Shown here piece after piece: positions 42,411-51,632 of a DNA stretch of 64,000 nucleotides (the first letter of the stretch is position 1; every line of letters starts with the position of its first letter). Origin of the DNA: Bradyrhizobium canariense (lineage in GTDB: Bacteria > Pseudomonadota > Alphaproteobacteria > Rhizobiales > Xanthobacteraceae); the NCBI RefSeq assembly GCF_018130465.1, contig NZ_JAFCKJ010000002.1, forward strand, positions 558,001 through 622,000, read 5' to 3'. The notes beneath the pieces were generated by a model. It did no database searches, was not told where the DNA came from, and saw nothing but the letters and a program-made list of their open reading frames with translations. Position numbers and translations under genes: made by a program.

Positions 42411-44672
42411 TCAAGCGGCGTCAGTGAGCAAGGACTGACGCCGGTTGAACACGAAAAGGATCAGGGCGAGCACGACCAGGATCAGGCCCGCGGTCATCTT
42501 CAGCTCGGCCGAGGTCGCGGTCTTGGGCAGGCGGATCGCATCCGGTGCGGCGGGCGTCGGCCGCCTCGTGGCCGGCTGGTTGCGGGCATCGGCGTGACGC
42601 TCGCGGAGCTGCGCCGGGACCTGCTGTCGTTCACCAAAGACCTTCGCGAAATCCCAACCGGCCGGCAGGTTGATCGGCAATTCGCTGAGCTTGAGCGGCT
42701 CGCCTTCGGGACGGCTCGGCGTCTTGTCGACCGCGACGAGGCTGGTGAGCCGCGTGACGATCTGATGGTCGAGCGCCAGTGCCAGGATCGCCTTGTCGGA
42801 GTCCTCTAGCGTCATCTCGCGCAGGGTGCGCGCCACTTCGGCATCGTCGATCTTGCGCTTGGCCCAAAGCTTCGACAGGCCCTTGCCTTCGGCCGCATTT
42901 TGCAGCGGCAGCGTCACCGACCATGGGCGGTCGCCGACGCGGCCCTTGATCTCGACCGAGCCCGCGAGCGTGTCGAGCTTTGCCGCCAGCACCAGCGGCT
43001 CGTCGCGATAGACGTCGGGAATGATCGTCGGTGTGACGTCCGCCTTGGCCTCGGAGAACTTTGCGCTCAGGCCGGTCACGGCCGGGTTCTCGAGCTTGGC
43101 AAACAGGCCGCGCATGCGCTCCTCGACCTGCTCGACGGAGCCGATATGGGTGAAGGCACCGCGGCCGAGCTCGGCCGCGCGCGTCATCAGATAGGTGTTG
43201 GGGGCCGACCCGATGCCGACCATGAACACGCGCGAGCGGCCGCGCATCGCCGTGATCGTTTCGAACAATTGCTGCTCGTTTCCGATCGCACCATCGGTCA
43301 GGAATACGACCTGGCGAACCATGCTGGTGTCGCCGAGCTTGTCGGTCAGCGCGGCCCGCATCGCCGGCACCATCTCGGTGCCGCCACGCGCCTGCAGCGC
43401 GCTGACGAACGAGGTGGCTTCACCGACACGCGCGGCATCCGCCGTCACGGAGGCCGGAAACAGCACGTCCATGGTGTCGTCGAAGCGGATGACGTTGAAA
43501 CGGTCGGTCGGCTGGAGACGGGAGAGCGCGTAAGTGAGGCTCGCCTTGGCCTGAACGATCGACGTGCCGCCCATCGAGCCGGAATTGTCGATCACGAACA
43601 CCACTTCGCGCGGCCGTGGCTTCTGCGTCGCCTGCTCGGCGGCAGGCGGGGTGACGAAGGCGAGCAAGTAATCGGCGTCGCCGACGCGCTCGCGGAACAA
43701 ACCGACCGACGGCGCCTTCACAGCGGCCGGCTTCCAGGTCAGTTCGAAATCGCGGTCGGCAGGCACGGCACCGTCGGCAAGCGTGACGATTCGCGTCGTG
43801 TTGTCCGGGCTCTCGACCTTGACGTTATGGTGGGGGCTCTTGACCTCGCCGAGCGCAAAGCCGGCGTTCAGGCGTACCGTGATGCTGGTCGGATTGACCG
43901 GCGCATTCCGGGCGGGATCCAGCACGGGCGGCGAGATGCGGTCGCGGTCCGGCACCGGGTCCGAATTCGTCGCGCCCCAGCCGGAACCATCGTTGCGGAA
44001 GTCGACGCCCTGGACGATCGGCGCCGGATTGTAGCGCGGCCCGACCACCAGCGGCAGCCGCAGCGAATATTCGTTGCCGGATTGATGCACCGGCTCCTGA
44101 TATTCGATCTGCACCAGCACGGTTTCGCCGGGACCGATATTGGCGACAGAGTTGGTGAAGATGTTCGGCCGCTCCTGTTCGGTGAGCGCGGCTTTCTGCC
44201 CGGCCCGGCGAGCCTCTTCGTAGATCACGCGCGCCTGCTGCCGCTCCTTGATGTCGCCGACGATGACGCGGTCGCCGACCACCATCTTCAGCGTATCGAC
44301 GGCACCGCCGGCGGGGAGCGGATAGACATAGGTCGCCTCGACCCAGTCCTTGGTCGGATTGCGGAAGACCTGGGTTACGCGAGCGCGCAGCGTCGGGCCT
44401 GATACCGTGATGTCCACGTCGATGCCGAGGCGGATTGCTTCCGTGTAGGCGCCATCCTCCTTGAGGAGGAGGGACCCGGATTTGGCATCGCCGGGCTGGA
44501 GCAGGCTGGCCTGCTCCGTCGTCGCCGACCAGCCCGGCTCGAAGCTCACCAGCAGAGCCACGAAGGCGACCAGCATCACCGCGATGCCCTGCACCAGGAG
44601 AAACAATCCGAGCTTGATCAGCCGCCCCAGCATGGGGTGTTGGTCGCTGTCCGTCGTGTCGTAGGTATCCAT
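42411..44672 (-). CDS. VIT/vWA sortase target protein with C-terminal LPKTA signal
   Basis: This 753-residue protein corresponds to the sortase-target family first named from marine proteobacteria. It has an N-terminal membrane segment (about 20-44), a VIT domain (about 65-195), a von Willebrand A domain (about 355-540) with the MIDAS motif DNSGSM at 362-367, and a helical linker. The C-terminal sorting signal is LPKTA at 715-719, then a hydrophobic stretch and FNRRQ. This gives an export anchor and a classic sortase tag in one protein. VIT/vWA proteins bind partners through metal-dependent contacts; the partner is unknown. ATG 44672 has GGGAGC upstream. It is in an operon with the sortase. 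Confidence 0.93.
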   Translation of the reverse strand: MDTYDTTDSDQHPMLGRLIKLGLFLLVQGIAVMLVAFVALLVSFEPGWSATTEQASLLQPGDAKSGSLLLKEDGAYTEAIRLGIDVDITVSGPTLRARVTQVFRNPTKDWVEATYVYPLPAGGAVDTLKMVVGDRVIVGDIKERQQARVIYEEARRAGQKAALTEQERPNIFTNSVANIGPGETVLVQIEYQEPVHQSGNEYSLRLPLVVGPRYNPAPIVQGVDFRNDGSGWGATNSDPVPDRDRISPPVLDPARNAPVNPTSITVRLNAGFALGEVKSPHHNVKVESPDNTTRIVTLADGAVPADRDFELTWKPAAVKAPSVGLFRERVGDADYLLAFVTPPAAEQATQKPRPREVVFVIDNSGSMGGTSIVQAKASLTYALSRLQPTDRFNVIRFDDTMDVLFPASVTADAARVGEATSFVSALQARGGTEMVPAMRAALTDKLGDTSMVRQVVFLTDGAIGNEQQLFETITAMRGRSRVFMVGIGSAPNTYLMTRAAELGRGAFTHIGSVEQVEERMRGLFAKLENPAVTGLSAKFSEAKADVTPTIIPDVYRDEPLVLAAKLDTLAGSVEIKGRVGDRPWSVTLPLQNAAEGKGLSKLWAKRKIDDAEVARTLREMTLEDSDKAILALALDHQIVTRLTSLVAVDKTPSRPEGEPLKLSELPINLPAGWDFAKVFGERQQVPAQLRERHADARNQPATRRPTPAAPDAIRLPKTATSAELKMTAGLILVVLALILFVFNRRQSLLTDAA

Positions 44673-44856
44673 TTCGACTGCTCCCGAGGATGTTCGCTGG
44701 CCCTGAGCATCCGCCGGGACAGCCCGATTTCGCGAGCAGAATGATCGGCAATGATCCGCCGCGGCCGGCCCGCGCGTGGCCGCCGCCGGGTGGCCAAGTG
44801 CGGTTTTGTGCTGGTTTGTCCGCCCTGCTAGGATGTCGTCCTGGAGCAGGGCCACG

Positions 44857-45627
44857 ATGCAGACGCAGGACAAATTCACCGACAAGCAGCTTTCGGACGA
44901 GCAGAGCCGCGAGATCGCGGAGACCATCCGCGAGGAGCTCGCCAGGCGCCGGATCTCTCGGCAGGCGCTGGCCGAGCAGGCCAAGCTCAGCCTGTCGACG
45001 CTGGAGAAGGTGCTCGGCGGCCGACGGCCGTTCACGCTGGCGACCACGGTGCGGCTGGAGCAGGCGCTGGGCGTCTCCCTGCGCAGAAGCGCCGTCGTGG
45101 TGACGCCTCCGGCCGCAAGCGATGTCGCGCCCGACAGCCTCGGCTCCTATGCACATCGCGCGGTGACCTGGCTCGAGGACGTCTACATCACGCTGCGACC
45201 GTCGTTCGGCGACAAGGACGCGATCTTCGCCTACCGCACCGAGATCGTCTGGGAGCCGAAGGTCTCTTCACTGGTGTTCCGCGAGGGTGAGCGGACCGAT
45301 GCCGCCTACGAGCACACCGGCGAGGTTGCGGTGCCGCATCAGTCCGGTTTCATCTATCTCGTCATCATCAAGCACGGCCAGCATCGCGTGATCACGGTGT
45401 CGCGGCCGACGGTCGCCGGCGAGATGTACGGGATCATCTCGACCCTCCGCGCCGGCCCCGGCTCGCAGCTGACGCCGATCGCAGCGCCGATCGCCTATGT
45501 GCCGGCACGGAATATTATCGATCCGGCGGTGGGCCGGATCGCATCCGAGCAGGCAAACTACGAGCTGTATCGGAATCATCTGCGCCGCACTGTCGACGAA
45601 TCGTTTGCGTTGTTTTTACCCGCCTAG
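44857..45627 (+). CDS. XRE-family regulator divergent from the sortase operon
   Basis: This 256-residue protein has an HTH_3-type domain near residues 20-78 (ETIREELARRRISRQALAEQAKLSLSTLEKVLGG) followed by a larger unknown domain (about 90-250) with FAYRTEIVWEPKVSSLVFRE and QSGFIYLVIIKHGQHRVITV. This could sense a ligand. It diverges from the sortase/vWA genes with a 184-bp gap, so it is the most likely local regulator. I chose ATG 44857, after GGAGCAGG. The open frame upstream runs through the intergenic region. Confidence 0.88.
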   Translation: MQTQDKFTDKQLSDEQSREIAETIREELARRRISRQALAEQAKLSLSTLEKVLGGRRPFTLATTVRLEQALGVSLRRSAVVVTPPAASDVAPDSLGSYAHRAVTWLEDVYITLRPSFGDKDAIFAYRTEIVWEPKVSSLVFREGERTDAAYEHTGEVAVPHQSGFIYLVIIKHGQHRVITVSRPTVAGEMYGIISTLRAGPGSQLTPIAAPIAYVPARNIIDPAVGRIASEQANYELYRNHLRRTVDESFALFLPA

Positions 45628-45681
45628 ACCTTGCGCCTGTGTCGGTGACCCGCGCGATCATGTTGAGGAGAGAGATCGGGC

Positions 45682-47175
45682 ATGAGCTCCGACCAACCCA
45701 TGTTCTCCGTCATCATTCCGCTCGACGATCACCGCGGGCAGTGGCGGCAATCCTGGTTCGGCTGGAGATCGCAGACCGTAGACAAGTCCTTGTACGAAAT
45801 TATCCTCGTTGTACCGCCTGATTCCGTGCTCCGCGCCCACATCGAGGCCCTCGTCGGCGACGAGGCGCATCTCGAATGCAGCGAGTCCGAACACGATATT
45901 GAGTTAAGTGCCCTCGGCGCGGCGAAAGCCCGAGGCAGCTACCTGTTCTTCACGGAATCGCACTGCCGCCCCGAGCCGGATGTGCTCGAACTCTGCATGC
46001 GCGCCATCACGGATCATCCCGATTGGTCGGGCTTCTCCTGCCGTTCGATCCCGATCTGCCACAACGCCCTGTCGGTGGCAGAAGCCGCAATGTATCAATC
46101 CGACATCGAATTCGGCATGACCCAGCATCCCTGGCTCAAGGTGCTCGACCAATGCTTCGTGACACGACGTGACGCCTATGAGGAGTGTGGCGGCCTGCGC
46201 ACGGATCTGGGCCATTTCGCCGAATGGGTGCTGGCCGCCACCTATTACGCGCGCGGTCACGTCATCGGCTATCTCGATGAGGCCCGCGTCCATCACTTCT
46301 ACGTCGGCCGGCTCGATGAGCTCGAGACGTTCACGCTCGATTTTGTCCAGGGCGAGATCCGCTATCTAAGCGAGGCGCGCCGCGATCCCGGCAGCGAGCT
46401 GCTCGAAATTCCGCGCGAATGGAGCTGTCAGGACAATTTCGATACCGCGTTGGCACGCAACGCGCTCGTCGCGCTTGTGCGATACAGCCTCACAGGCCGC
46501 GGCTGGTGGCGGCCCGACGAGAAGCTCCGTTCATTCTGGCGCTGGGTCGAGCCGGCCCTTCTTGGCGACCACCTCGCGCGCGCTCGGGCGCGCGCGGCGG
46601 CATCATATGCGCGCGTGGTGTTGACAGCCCTGACTTCGGTCGGATCGGTCCGAACCAATGCACGATGGATGACGCGGTATATTGCCTCGCTCATCCACCT
46701 GCAGAGGCTCGACTGCATCACTCGTGTTCGCCGGCAGGGAGGCGGCGTCCTGCAACGTCTGGGCGCCAATGTGCTTGCGCAGGCCGGGTTCCACGACGTG
46801 GAATCCTCCGCCGGTCACACATTCCGCTGGAGCGAGCCGCAGGCTGCCGTGCGGATCAAGGGGACGCCGGGCCGCAACGTTGTTCGTATTCGAAGCCCCG
46901 CATTTCACGCGCCGCTGGACAGGATCGGCACGCGTTTCTATTTCGACGGCACGCCTGTCGCCCCCGAAACGATCGTGACCGGTTGTGACAGCTACGCGCT
47001 GAGTCTCGATCTGCCGCCAACTGGGATCGCCACCCTCGCGTGGTCATGCCCCGTGTTCAGGGGCGTCGGCGATCCGCGTCGTCTCGGCCTGTCGATCGTG
47101 GCGATAGACGTCGGGCAGGATACGCTCGCGATCGAAAGCGCGGGAACGCCCTCCGCGCTCGCCGAAAAGGAATAG
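45682..47175 (+). CDS. Family 2 glycosyltransferase, large
   Basis: This 497-residue protein has a GT-A-like N-terminal half (MFSVIIPLDDHRGQWRQSW, LGAAKARGSYLFFTESHCRPEPDVLEL; the usual DxD is replaced by TESH) and a long C-terminal part. The latter has an Arg-rich helical region (about 295-360) and a beta-rich end that I cannot assign. The altered metal motif raises doubt about catalysis or suggests an unusual donor mode. GAGGAGAGAG precedes the ATG. It starts 55 bp after the XRE regulator and may share its transcript. It ends in a strong hairpin. Confidence 0.8.
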   Translation: MSSDQPMFSVIIPLDDHRGQWRQSWFGWRSQTVDKSLYEIILVVPPDSVLRAHIEALVGDEAHLECSESEHDIELSALGAAKARGSYLFFTESHCRPEPDVLELCMRAITDHPDWSGFSCRSIPICHNALSVAEAAMYQSDIEFGMTQHPWLKVLDQCFVTRRDAYEECGGLRTDLGHFAEWVLAATYYARGHVIGYLDEARVHHFYVGRLDELETFTLDFVQGEIRYLSEARRDPGSELLEIPREWSCQDNFDTALARNALVALVRYSLTGRGWWRPDEKLRSFWRWVEPALLGDHLARARARAAASYARVVLTALTSVGSVRTNARWMTRYIASLIHLQRLDCITRVRRQGGGVLQRLGANVLAQAGFHDVESSAGHTFRWSEPQAAVRIKGTPGRNVVRIRSPAFHAPLDRIGTRFYFDGTPVAPETIVTGCDSYALSLDLPPTGIATLAWSCPVFRGVGDPRRLGLSIVAIDVGQDTLAIESAGTPSALAEKE

Positions 47176-47194
47176 CGGCCCTTCGGCCGCTATT
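47171..47194. terminator. Strong bidirectional hairpin between convergent genes
   Basis: AATAGCGGCC (47171-47180) and GGCCGCTATT (47185-47194) are perfect 10-bp arms around CTTC. The stem overlaps the glycosyltransferase stop (TAG 47173-47175) and stands 32 bp from the stop of the convergent binding-protein gene. It fits a shared terminator, although no long T-run follows. Confidence 0.75.
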
Positions 47195-47225
47195 CGGTAG
47201 TTCCAGGCTGTTGCTTTCAGTCGAA

Positions 47226-48446
47226 CTAGCCGCCCGTTTCGGCGCTGATGATATCGCCGAACAGCTCCCACTGGCCTTTCTTGAAACGCCACATCTTGAG
47301 CTGCTCGATCGGCGCGAAGTCGGTGGGCGAGGTGTTGATCTTGATCCCCGGGATCAGGGTGTCGGGGACGAAGTCCTTGAGGCTCGCTGCCTGCTTCATC
47401 ACGTTCTCACGGGTCAGATTGTCACCCGACTGCTTCAGCACCTGCACCATGGTCTGGGCTGCGGCATAGGCGTAAACCAGATTGGCGTCCGAGATATTCG
47501 CGCCGGGCATGTACTTGTCGATGAAGACCATGAATTTTTTCATGCCCTCATCGTCCTTCCACTGCGGATCGGACGCATCCTTCAGATAACCGGCCGACAG
47601 CACGCCTTCGGATGCTTCGAGGCCGGCCGGCTTCATCACCGCACCGATGGACACCGAGACATCAGTCATGAGATGCATCGGCTTCCATTCCAGCTCCGCG
47701 ATCTTCTTGATCGCCTGCGCCGCGAATTTCGGGGTCGCGATGTTGACGAAGACATCGGCGCCGGTGCCCTTGAGCTTGACGATATGGGCGTCGATCGAGG
47801 GTTCCGATGTCTCGTAGCTCTCTTCGGCCACGATCAGTTTCGATGCCTTGTCACCGAACACGTCCTTGATGCCGGCAAGGTAGTCCTTGCCGAAATCGTC
47901 GTTGGCATAGAAGATCGCGACCTTCGCATCCGGCTTCTCCTTCAGAATGTATTTGGCGAAGATCTGTGCCTCGACGCGGTAGCTGGGCTGGAAGCCCATG
48001 GTCCAGGGAAAGTTCTTCGGGTCGTTCCACTTGCTGGCGCCCGTGGCGAGGAACAGCTGCGGCACCTTCTTGGCGTTTTGATATTTCTGCACGGCGGTCT
48101 GGGTTGGCGTGCCCAGCGCGTTGAACACCAGGAAGACCTCGTCGCTCTCGATCAGCTTGCGGATCTGCTCGACGGTCTTCGGCGGCGAGTAGCCGTCATC
48201 ATAGGAGATCCAGGTGATCTTGCGGCCATTGATGCCACCCTGGTCGTTGATCATCTTGAAATAGGCTTCCTCGGTCTTGCCGATGACGCCGTAGGCGGAT
48301 GCCGGGCCGGAATAGGCCTCGACATTGCCGATCTTGATCTCGGTGTCGGTGACGCCGGTGTCGTACGCTTTTTGCGCATAGGCGGTTTGGGTTGTGAGCA
48401 GCGCCAACGCCGTTGCTGCGGCAAGCAGGCTGAGTTTCTTGTTCAT
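47226..48446 (-). CDS. LivK-type ABC transporter substrate-binding protein
   Basis: This 406-residue periplasmic binding protein of the branched-chain amino acid (LivJ/LivK, Peripla_BP_6) family has signal peptide MNKKLSLLAAATALALLTTQ cut near TAYA. Motifs are DTGVTDTEIKIGNVEAYSGPASAYG, MINDQGGINGRKITWISYDDGYSPPKTVEQ and VFNALGTPTQTAVQKY. Such orphan paralogues in Bradyrhizobium often bind aromatic acids or other carboxylates, so leucine should not be assumed. No permease genes are adjacent. AAGGAA lies about nine bases before the ATG. It follows the acyl-CoA ligase gene, from which it is separated by a terminator. Confidence 0.9.
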   Translation of the reverse strand: MNKKLSLLAAATALALLTTQTAYAQKAYDTGVTDTEIKIGNVEAYSGPASAYGVIGKTEEAYFKMINDQGGINGRKITWISYDDGYSPPKTVEQIRKLIESDEVFLVFNALGTPTQTAVQKYQNAKKVPQLFLATGASKWNDPKNFPWTMGFQPSYRVEAQIFAKYILKEKPDAKVAIFYANDDFGKDYLAGIKDVFGDKASKLIVAEESYETSEPSIDAHIVKLKGTGADVFVNIATPKFAAQAIKKIAELEWKPMHLMTDVSVSIGAVMKPAGLEASEGVLSAGYLKDASDPQWKDDEGMKKFMVFIDKYMPGANISDANLVYAYAAAQTMVQVLKQSGDNLTRENVMKQAASLKDFVPDTLIPGIKINTSPTDFAPIEQLKMWRFKKGQWELFGDIISAETGG

Positions 48447-48522
48447 GAAAATTCCTTGAGGTTTTTTCTTGGGGTGTTCTTTGGGGTTTCTTCTGGTTTG
48501 GAGCAGGCACGTCGAAAAAAGA

Positions 48523-48547
48523 AAAGCGCCCGCGAGAGGGGCGCTTT
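48523..48547 (-). terminator. Rho-independent terminator of the acyl-CoA ligase gene
   Basis: AAAGCGCCC (48523-48531) and GGGCGCTTT (48539-48547) are perfect 9-bp arms. Read on the minus strand the stem is followed by TTCTTTTTTCG, a proper T-tract. It starts two bases past the ligase stop. Confidence 0.88.
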
Positions 48548-48549
48548 GA

Positions 48550-50100
48550 TCAGGCGTTGGCGATTTTTTTGTCGACTTCCGAGGTCACAGAAAATTCCTT
48601 GCGTAAGGTCGGCTTGTGGATCTTGCCGGTGGCGTTGCGCGGTAGCGCTTCGACAAAGCGAACTTGGCGCGGACATTTGAAACGCGCGAGATTGGCCGCG
48701 CAGTGCGTGAAGACATCGGCTTCGGTCAGCCGCTGGCCGGGCTTGGCCGCGACGATGGCGAGACCAACCTCGCCCCACTGCGGATCGGGAATGCCGATCA
48801 CGGCGGCTTCCGCGATGGCGTCGAGTTGGTGCAGGACGTTCTCGACTTCGGCCGGATAGACGTTCTCGCCTCCGGAGATGTACATGTCCTTCCAGCGGTC
48901 GACGATGTAGTAAAAGCCTTCCTCATCGACGCGTGTCGCGTCGCCCGTGTGCAGCCAGCCGTCGGTGAACGACGTCTTGTTCGCCGCCGGCCTGTTCCAG
49001 TAGCCGGGCGTGATGTTCGGTCCCTTGACCCAGAGCTCGCCGAGCTCGCCGACATCGGCGTCGCTGCCATCAGGACGCACGATGCGCACTTCCGTGTGCA
49101 GCACCGGTTTGCCGGCGGAGCCGGCTTTCCGCGCAGCATCCTCGCGGTCGAGCACCAGCACGGCCGGCGAGGTCTCGGTCATGCCGTAGCCCTGCTGGAG
49201 CGCGACGCCACGCGCCTCCCACACCTTGAGCAGCGGCACCGGCATTGGTGCGCCGCCGACACCGCCGACGATCAGCCGGCCGAGGTCGGTGGTCGCGAAG
49301 GCCGGATGCTGGACCATGAACTGGTAGATCGCGGGCACGCCGAAGAACACGTTGATGCCCTGTGCGGGATCGTTGATCAGGCCGAGCGCCGTGCCGGGAT
49401 CGAAGGCGCGCATGATCATCACGGCACCGCCGGCATGCAGCACCGGATTGGTGTAGCAATTCAGACCGCCGGTGTGGAACAGCGGCAGCACGGTGAGTAG
49501 CACCGAGGACGGCCCGATGCAGGCAGGGCCGCCGAGATTGACGCAGTTCCAGAAGGTCATGCCATGGGTGATGGTCGCACCCTTGGGATGACCCGTCGTG
49601 CCGGAGGTGTACATGATGGTCGAGACGTCATCGAGGGTGACCTCCTCGATTTTCTCGAGTGGCTTTGCAGCGGTGATGCCGGCCTCATAAGTCCCGCCGG
49701 GGCCAAGCAGCAGGCTTGTCTCAATCCCACAGAGCTTCGCCACGGCTAGCGCGGTTTCGGCGAGATCGGTATCGTGGATCATCACCTTCGGGGCGCAATC
49801 GCCGGTGATGAACTGGAGCTCGGGAACGGTGAGCCGGGTGTTCAGCGGCACGAAGATCGCACCTAACCGGCCGCAGGCAAACTGCACCTCCAGCGTATCG
49901 GTCGTGTTCAGCGCTAGCACCGCGACGCGCTCGCCGCGCGAGACTTTCAGCGTGTGACGCAGAAATGAAGCGAGACGAGAGATACGCGCATCGAGCTGCG
50001 CATAGGTGAAGCGGCGCTTGCTCGCGAGATCGACCACCGCAATCTTTCCAGGTGTGCGGCGGCCATGGTGGGCAATCCAGTCATAGTAACGAACGGCCAA
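48550..50100 (-). CDS. AMP-forming acyl-CoA synthetase
   Basis: This 516-residue member of the acyl-adenylate (ANL) family has the P-loop-like motif STIMYTSGTTGHPKGATITH (about 155-175), the YGMTETSPAV block, DGWLHTGDATRVDEEGFYYIVDRWKD, GGENVYPAEVE and the C-terminal lysine motif NATGKIHKPTL. It activates a fatty or aromatic acid with ATP and CoA. The start is TTG at 50100 because GAGGGAGGAAT lies six bases before it; 88 further upstream codons lack homology. It is divergent from the acyl-CoA dehydrogenase at 50364 and probably supplies its substrate. Confidence 0.92.
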   Translation of the reverse strand: MAVRYYDWIAHHGRRTPGKIAVVDLASKRRFTYAQLDARISRLASFLRHTLKVSRGERVAVLALNTTDTLEVQFACGRLGAIFVPLNTRLTVPELQFITGDCAPKVMIHDTDLAETALAVAKLCGIETSLLLGPGGTYEAGITAAKPLEKIEEVTLDDVSTIMYTSGTTGHPKGATITHGMTFWNCVNLGGPACIGPSSVLLTVLPLFHTGGLNCYTNPVLHAGGAVMIMRAFDPGTALGLINDPAQGINVFFGVPAIYQFMVQHPAFATTDLGRLIVGGVGGAPMPVPLLKVWEARGVALQQGYGMTETSPAVLVLDREDAARKAGSAGKPVLHTEVRIVRPDGSDADVGELGELWVKGPNITPGYWNRPAANKTSFTDGWLHTGDATRVDEEGFYYIVDRWKDMYISGGENVYPAEVENVLHQLDAIAEAAVIGIPDPQWGEVGLAIVAAKPGQRLTEADVFTHCAANLARFKCPRQVRFVEALPRNATGKIHKPTLRKEFSVTSEVDKKIANA

Positions 50101-50363
50101 AAATTCCTCCCTCGGCGGTCTTGTGCCGACCGCGTCCCTATTGCCATGCACCATGCCCGGCATGGCCCTGGGGCCAGCCGGAGTTTGTGCACCACGTCTT
50201 TTTTGATCCGGAGTTGGCGCGCGAGCGGTGAAAATCGTCTTGCGTTGAGTTGCTAGAGTGGGCCTGCTCGTAGCGGGGCCCCGGCCAGCCACTCCGCGCA
50301 AGTGAGCCGCCAGGGTTCCGGCCATGGTGGACAAGACGAATCCGCCAGCAAGGCGAGAGTGCA

Positions 50364-51500
50364 ATGATGAGCCCGTTCTATACCGCCGAGCATGACGCCT
50401 TTCGCGAGGTGATGCGCCGCTTCGTCGACAAGGAGATTGCGCCCTTCGCCCACGAGTGGGACGAGGCCGGCGAATTTCCCCGCACGCTCTATCGCAAGGC
50501 GGCCGAGATCGGGCTCCTGGGGCTTGGATTCCCCGAGGAATATGGCGGGATCGCCGCCGACCAGTTCATGAAGATCGTGGCGAGCCAGGAGCTGGCGCGG
50601 GCGGGCGCCGGCGGCATCAGCGCCAGCCTGATGAGCCATACGATCGGTTCGCCGCCGGTCGCGCGGGCTGCGCGCCCCGAGGTCAAGGCGCGCGTGCTGC
50701 CTCAGGTGCTCGCGGGCGAGAAGATCTCCGCGCTCGCGATCACCGAGCCAGGCGGTGGCTCTGACGTCGCGGGCCTCCGGACCAAGGCGCGGCGCGACGG
50801 CGACCACTACGTCGTGAGTGGCGAGAAGACCTTCATCACCTCGGGTATGCGCGCCGACTATCTGACCGTTGCGGTGCGGACCGGCGGCGAGGGCGCTGGC
50901 GGCGTCAGCCTGCTCCTGATCGAGGGGGATACGCCCGGCCTGTCGCGGACCAAGCTGAAGAAGATGGGTTGGTGGGCCTCTGACACCGCGACCCTGCATT
51001 TCGACGAGTGCCGCGTACCAGCCGAAAACCTGATCGGCGAGGAAGGCCAGGGCTTCAAGATCATCATGCGGAATTTCAACAGCGAGCGCATGGGCATGGC
51101 CGCGGGCTGCACCGCGTTCGCGCGCGTCTGCCTCGACGAAGCGATTGCCTACGCCAAGGAGCGCAAGACCTTTGGCAAGCCGCTGGCGCAGCACCAGGTG
51201 ATCCGCCACAAGATCGTCGACATGGCGCAGAAGGTCGCCGCATCGCAAGCGATGCTGGAGATGCTGGCCTGGCGGCTGGAGCAGGGCGAAAGCCCGGTCG
51301 CCGAAATCTGCATGATGAAGAACCAGGCGACCCAGACCATGGCATTTTGCGCCTCTGAAGCCGTGCAGATTTTTGGCGGCGCAGGCTTCATGCGCGGCAT
51401 CAAGGCCGAGCGCATCTACCGCGAGGTCAAGGTCAACGCCATCGGCGGCGGCACCGAGGAGATCATGAAGGATCTGGCGTCGCGGCAGATGGGGTTGTGA
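50364..51500 (+). CDS. Acyl-CoA dehydrogenase (first of pair)
   Basis: This 378-residue FAD enzyme performs alpha,beta-dehydrogenation of an acyl-CoA. Motifs are LGFPEEYGGIAADQFM, ALAITEPGGGSDVAGLRTKA, VSGEKTFITSGMRADYL and the C-terminal IFGGAGFMRGIKAERIYREVK. The base Glu seems to be in NSERMGMAAG, the isovaleryl/long-chain position, because the medium-chain position reads GGGTEE. This hints at a branched or bulky substrate. ATG 50364 is followed directly by a second ATG; either may be used. It is divergent from the ligase. Confidence 0.92.
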   Translation: MMSPFYTAEHDAFREVMRRFVDKEIAPFAHEWDEAGEFPRTLYRKAAEIGLLGLGFPEEYGGIAADQFMKIVASQELARAGAGGISASLMSHTIGSPPVARAARPEVKARVLPQVLAGEKISALAITEPGGGSDVAGLRTKARRDGDHYVVSGEKTFITSGMRADYLTVAVRTGGEGAGGVSLLLIEGDTPGLSRTKLKKMGWWASDTATLHFDECRVPAENLIGEEGQGFKIIMRNFNSERMGMAAGCTAFARVCLDEAIAYAKERKTFGKPLAQHQVIRHKIVDMAQKVAASQAMLEMLAWRLEQGESPVAEICMMKNQATQTMAFCASEAVQIFGGAGFMRGIKAERIYREVKVNAIGGGTEEIMKDLASRQMGL

Positions 51501-51510
51501 CCGCTTTCTC

Positions 51511-51597
51511 CGTCATGCCCGGGCTTGTCCCGGGCATCCACGTTCTTGCCAGCGAGTGACGAAGGCGTGGATGGCCGGGACAAGCCCGGCCATGACG
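51511..51597. repeat. Palindromic intergenic repeat, family D
   Basis: The left end CGTCATGCCCGGGCTTGTCC and the right end GGACAAGCCCGGCCATGACG are inverted repeats enclosing CCACG...CGTGG, so the 87 bp forms one long hairpin. It lies between the two acyl-CoA dehydrogenase genes and must be in their common transcript if they form an operon. Confidence 0.85.
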
Positions 51598-51632
51598 AGC
51601 ACATCAGAGATACCAAGAACTGGGCTAACAAG

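Noticed and set aside
47040-48680. Plus-strand open frame of about 546 codons
   Set aside because: It runs opposite the LivK-type binding-protein gene and across a clear terminator, and no motif is recognisable.
51525-51632. N-terminal extension of the second acyl-CoA dehydrogenase
   Set aside because: The added residues derive from the family D palindrome and a non-homologous leader. ATG 51633 gives the family start.
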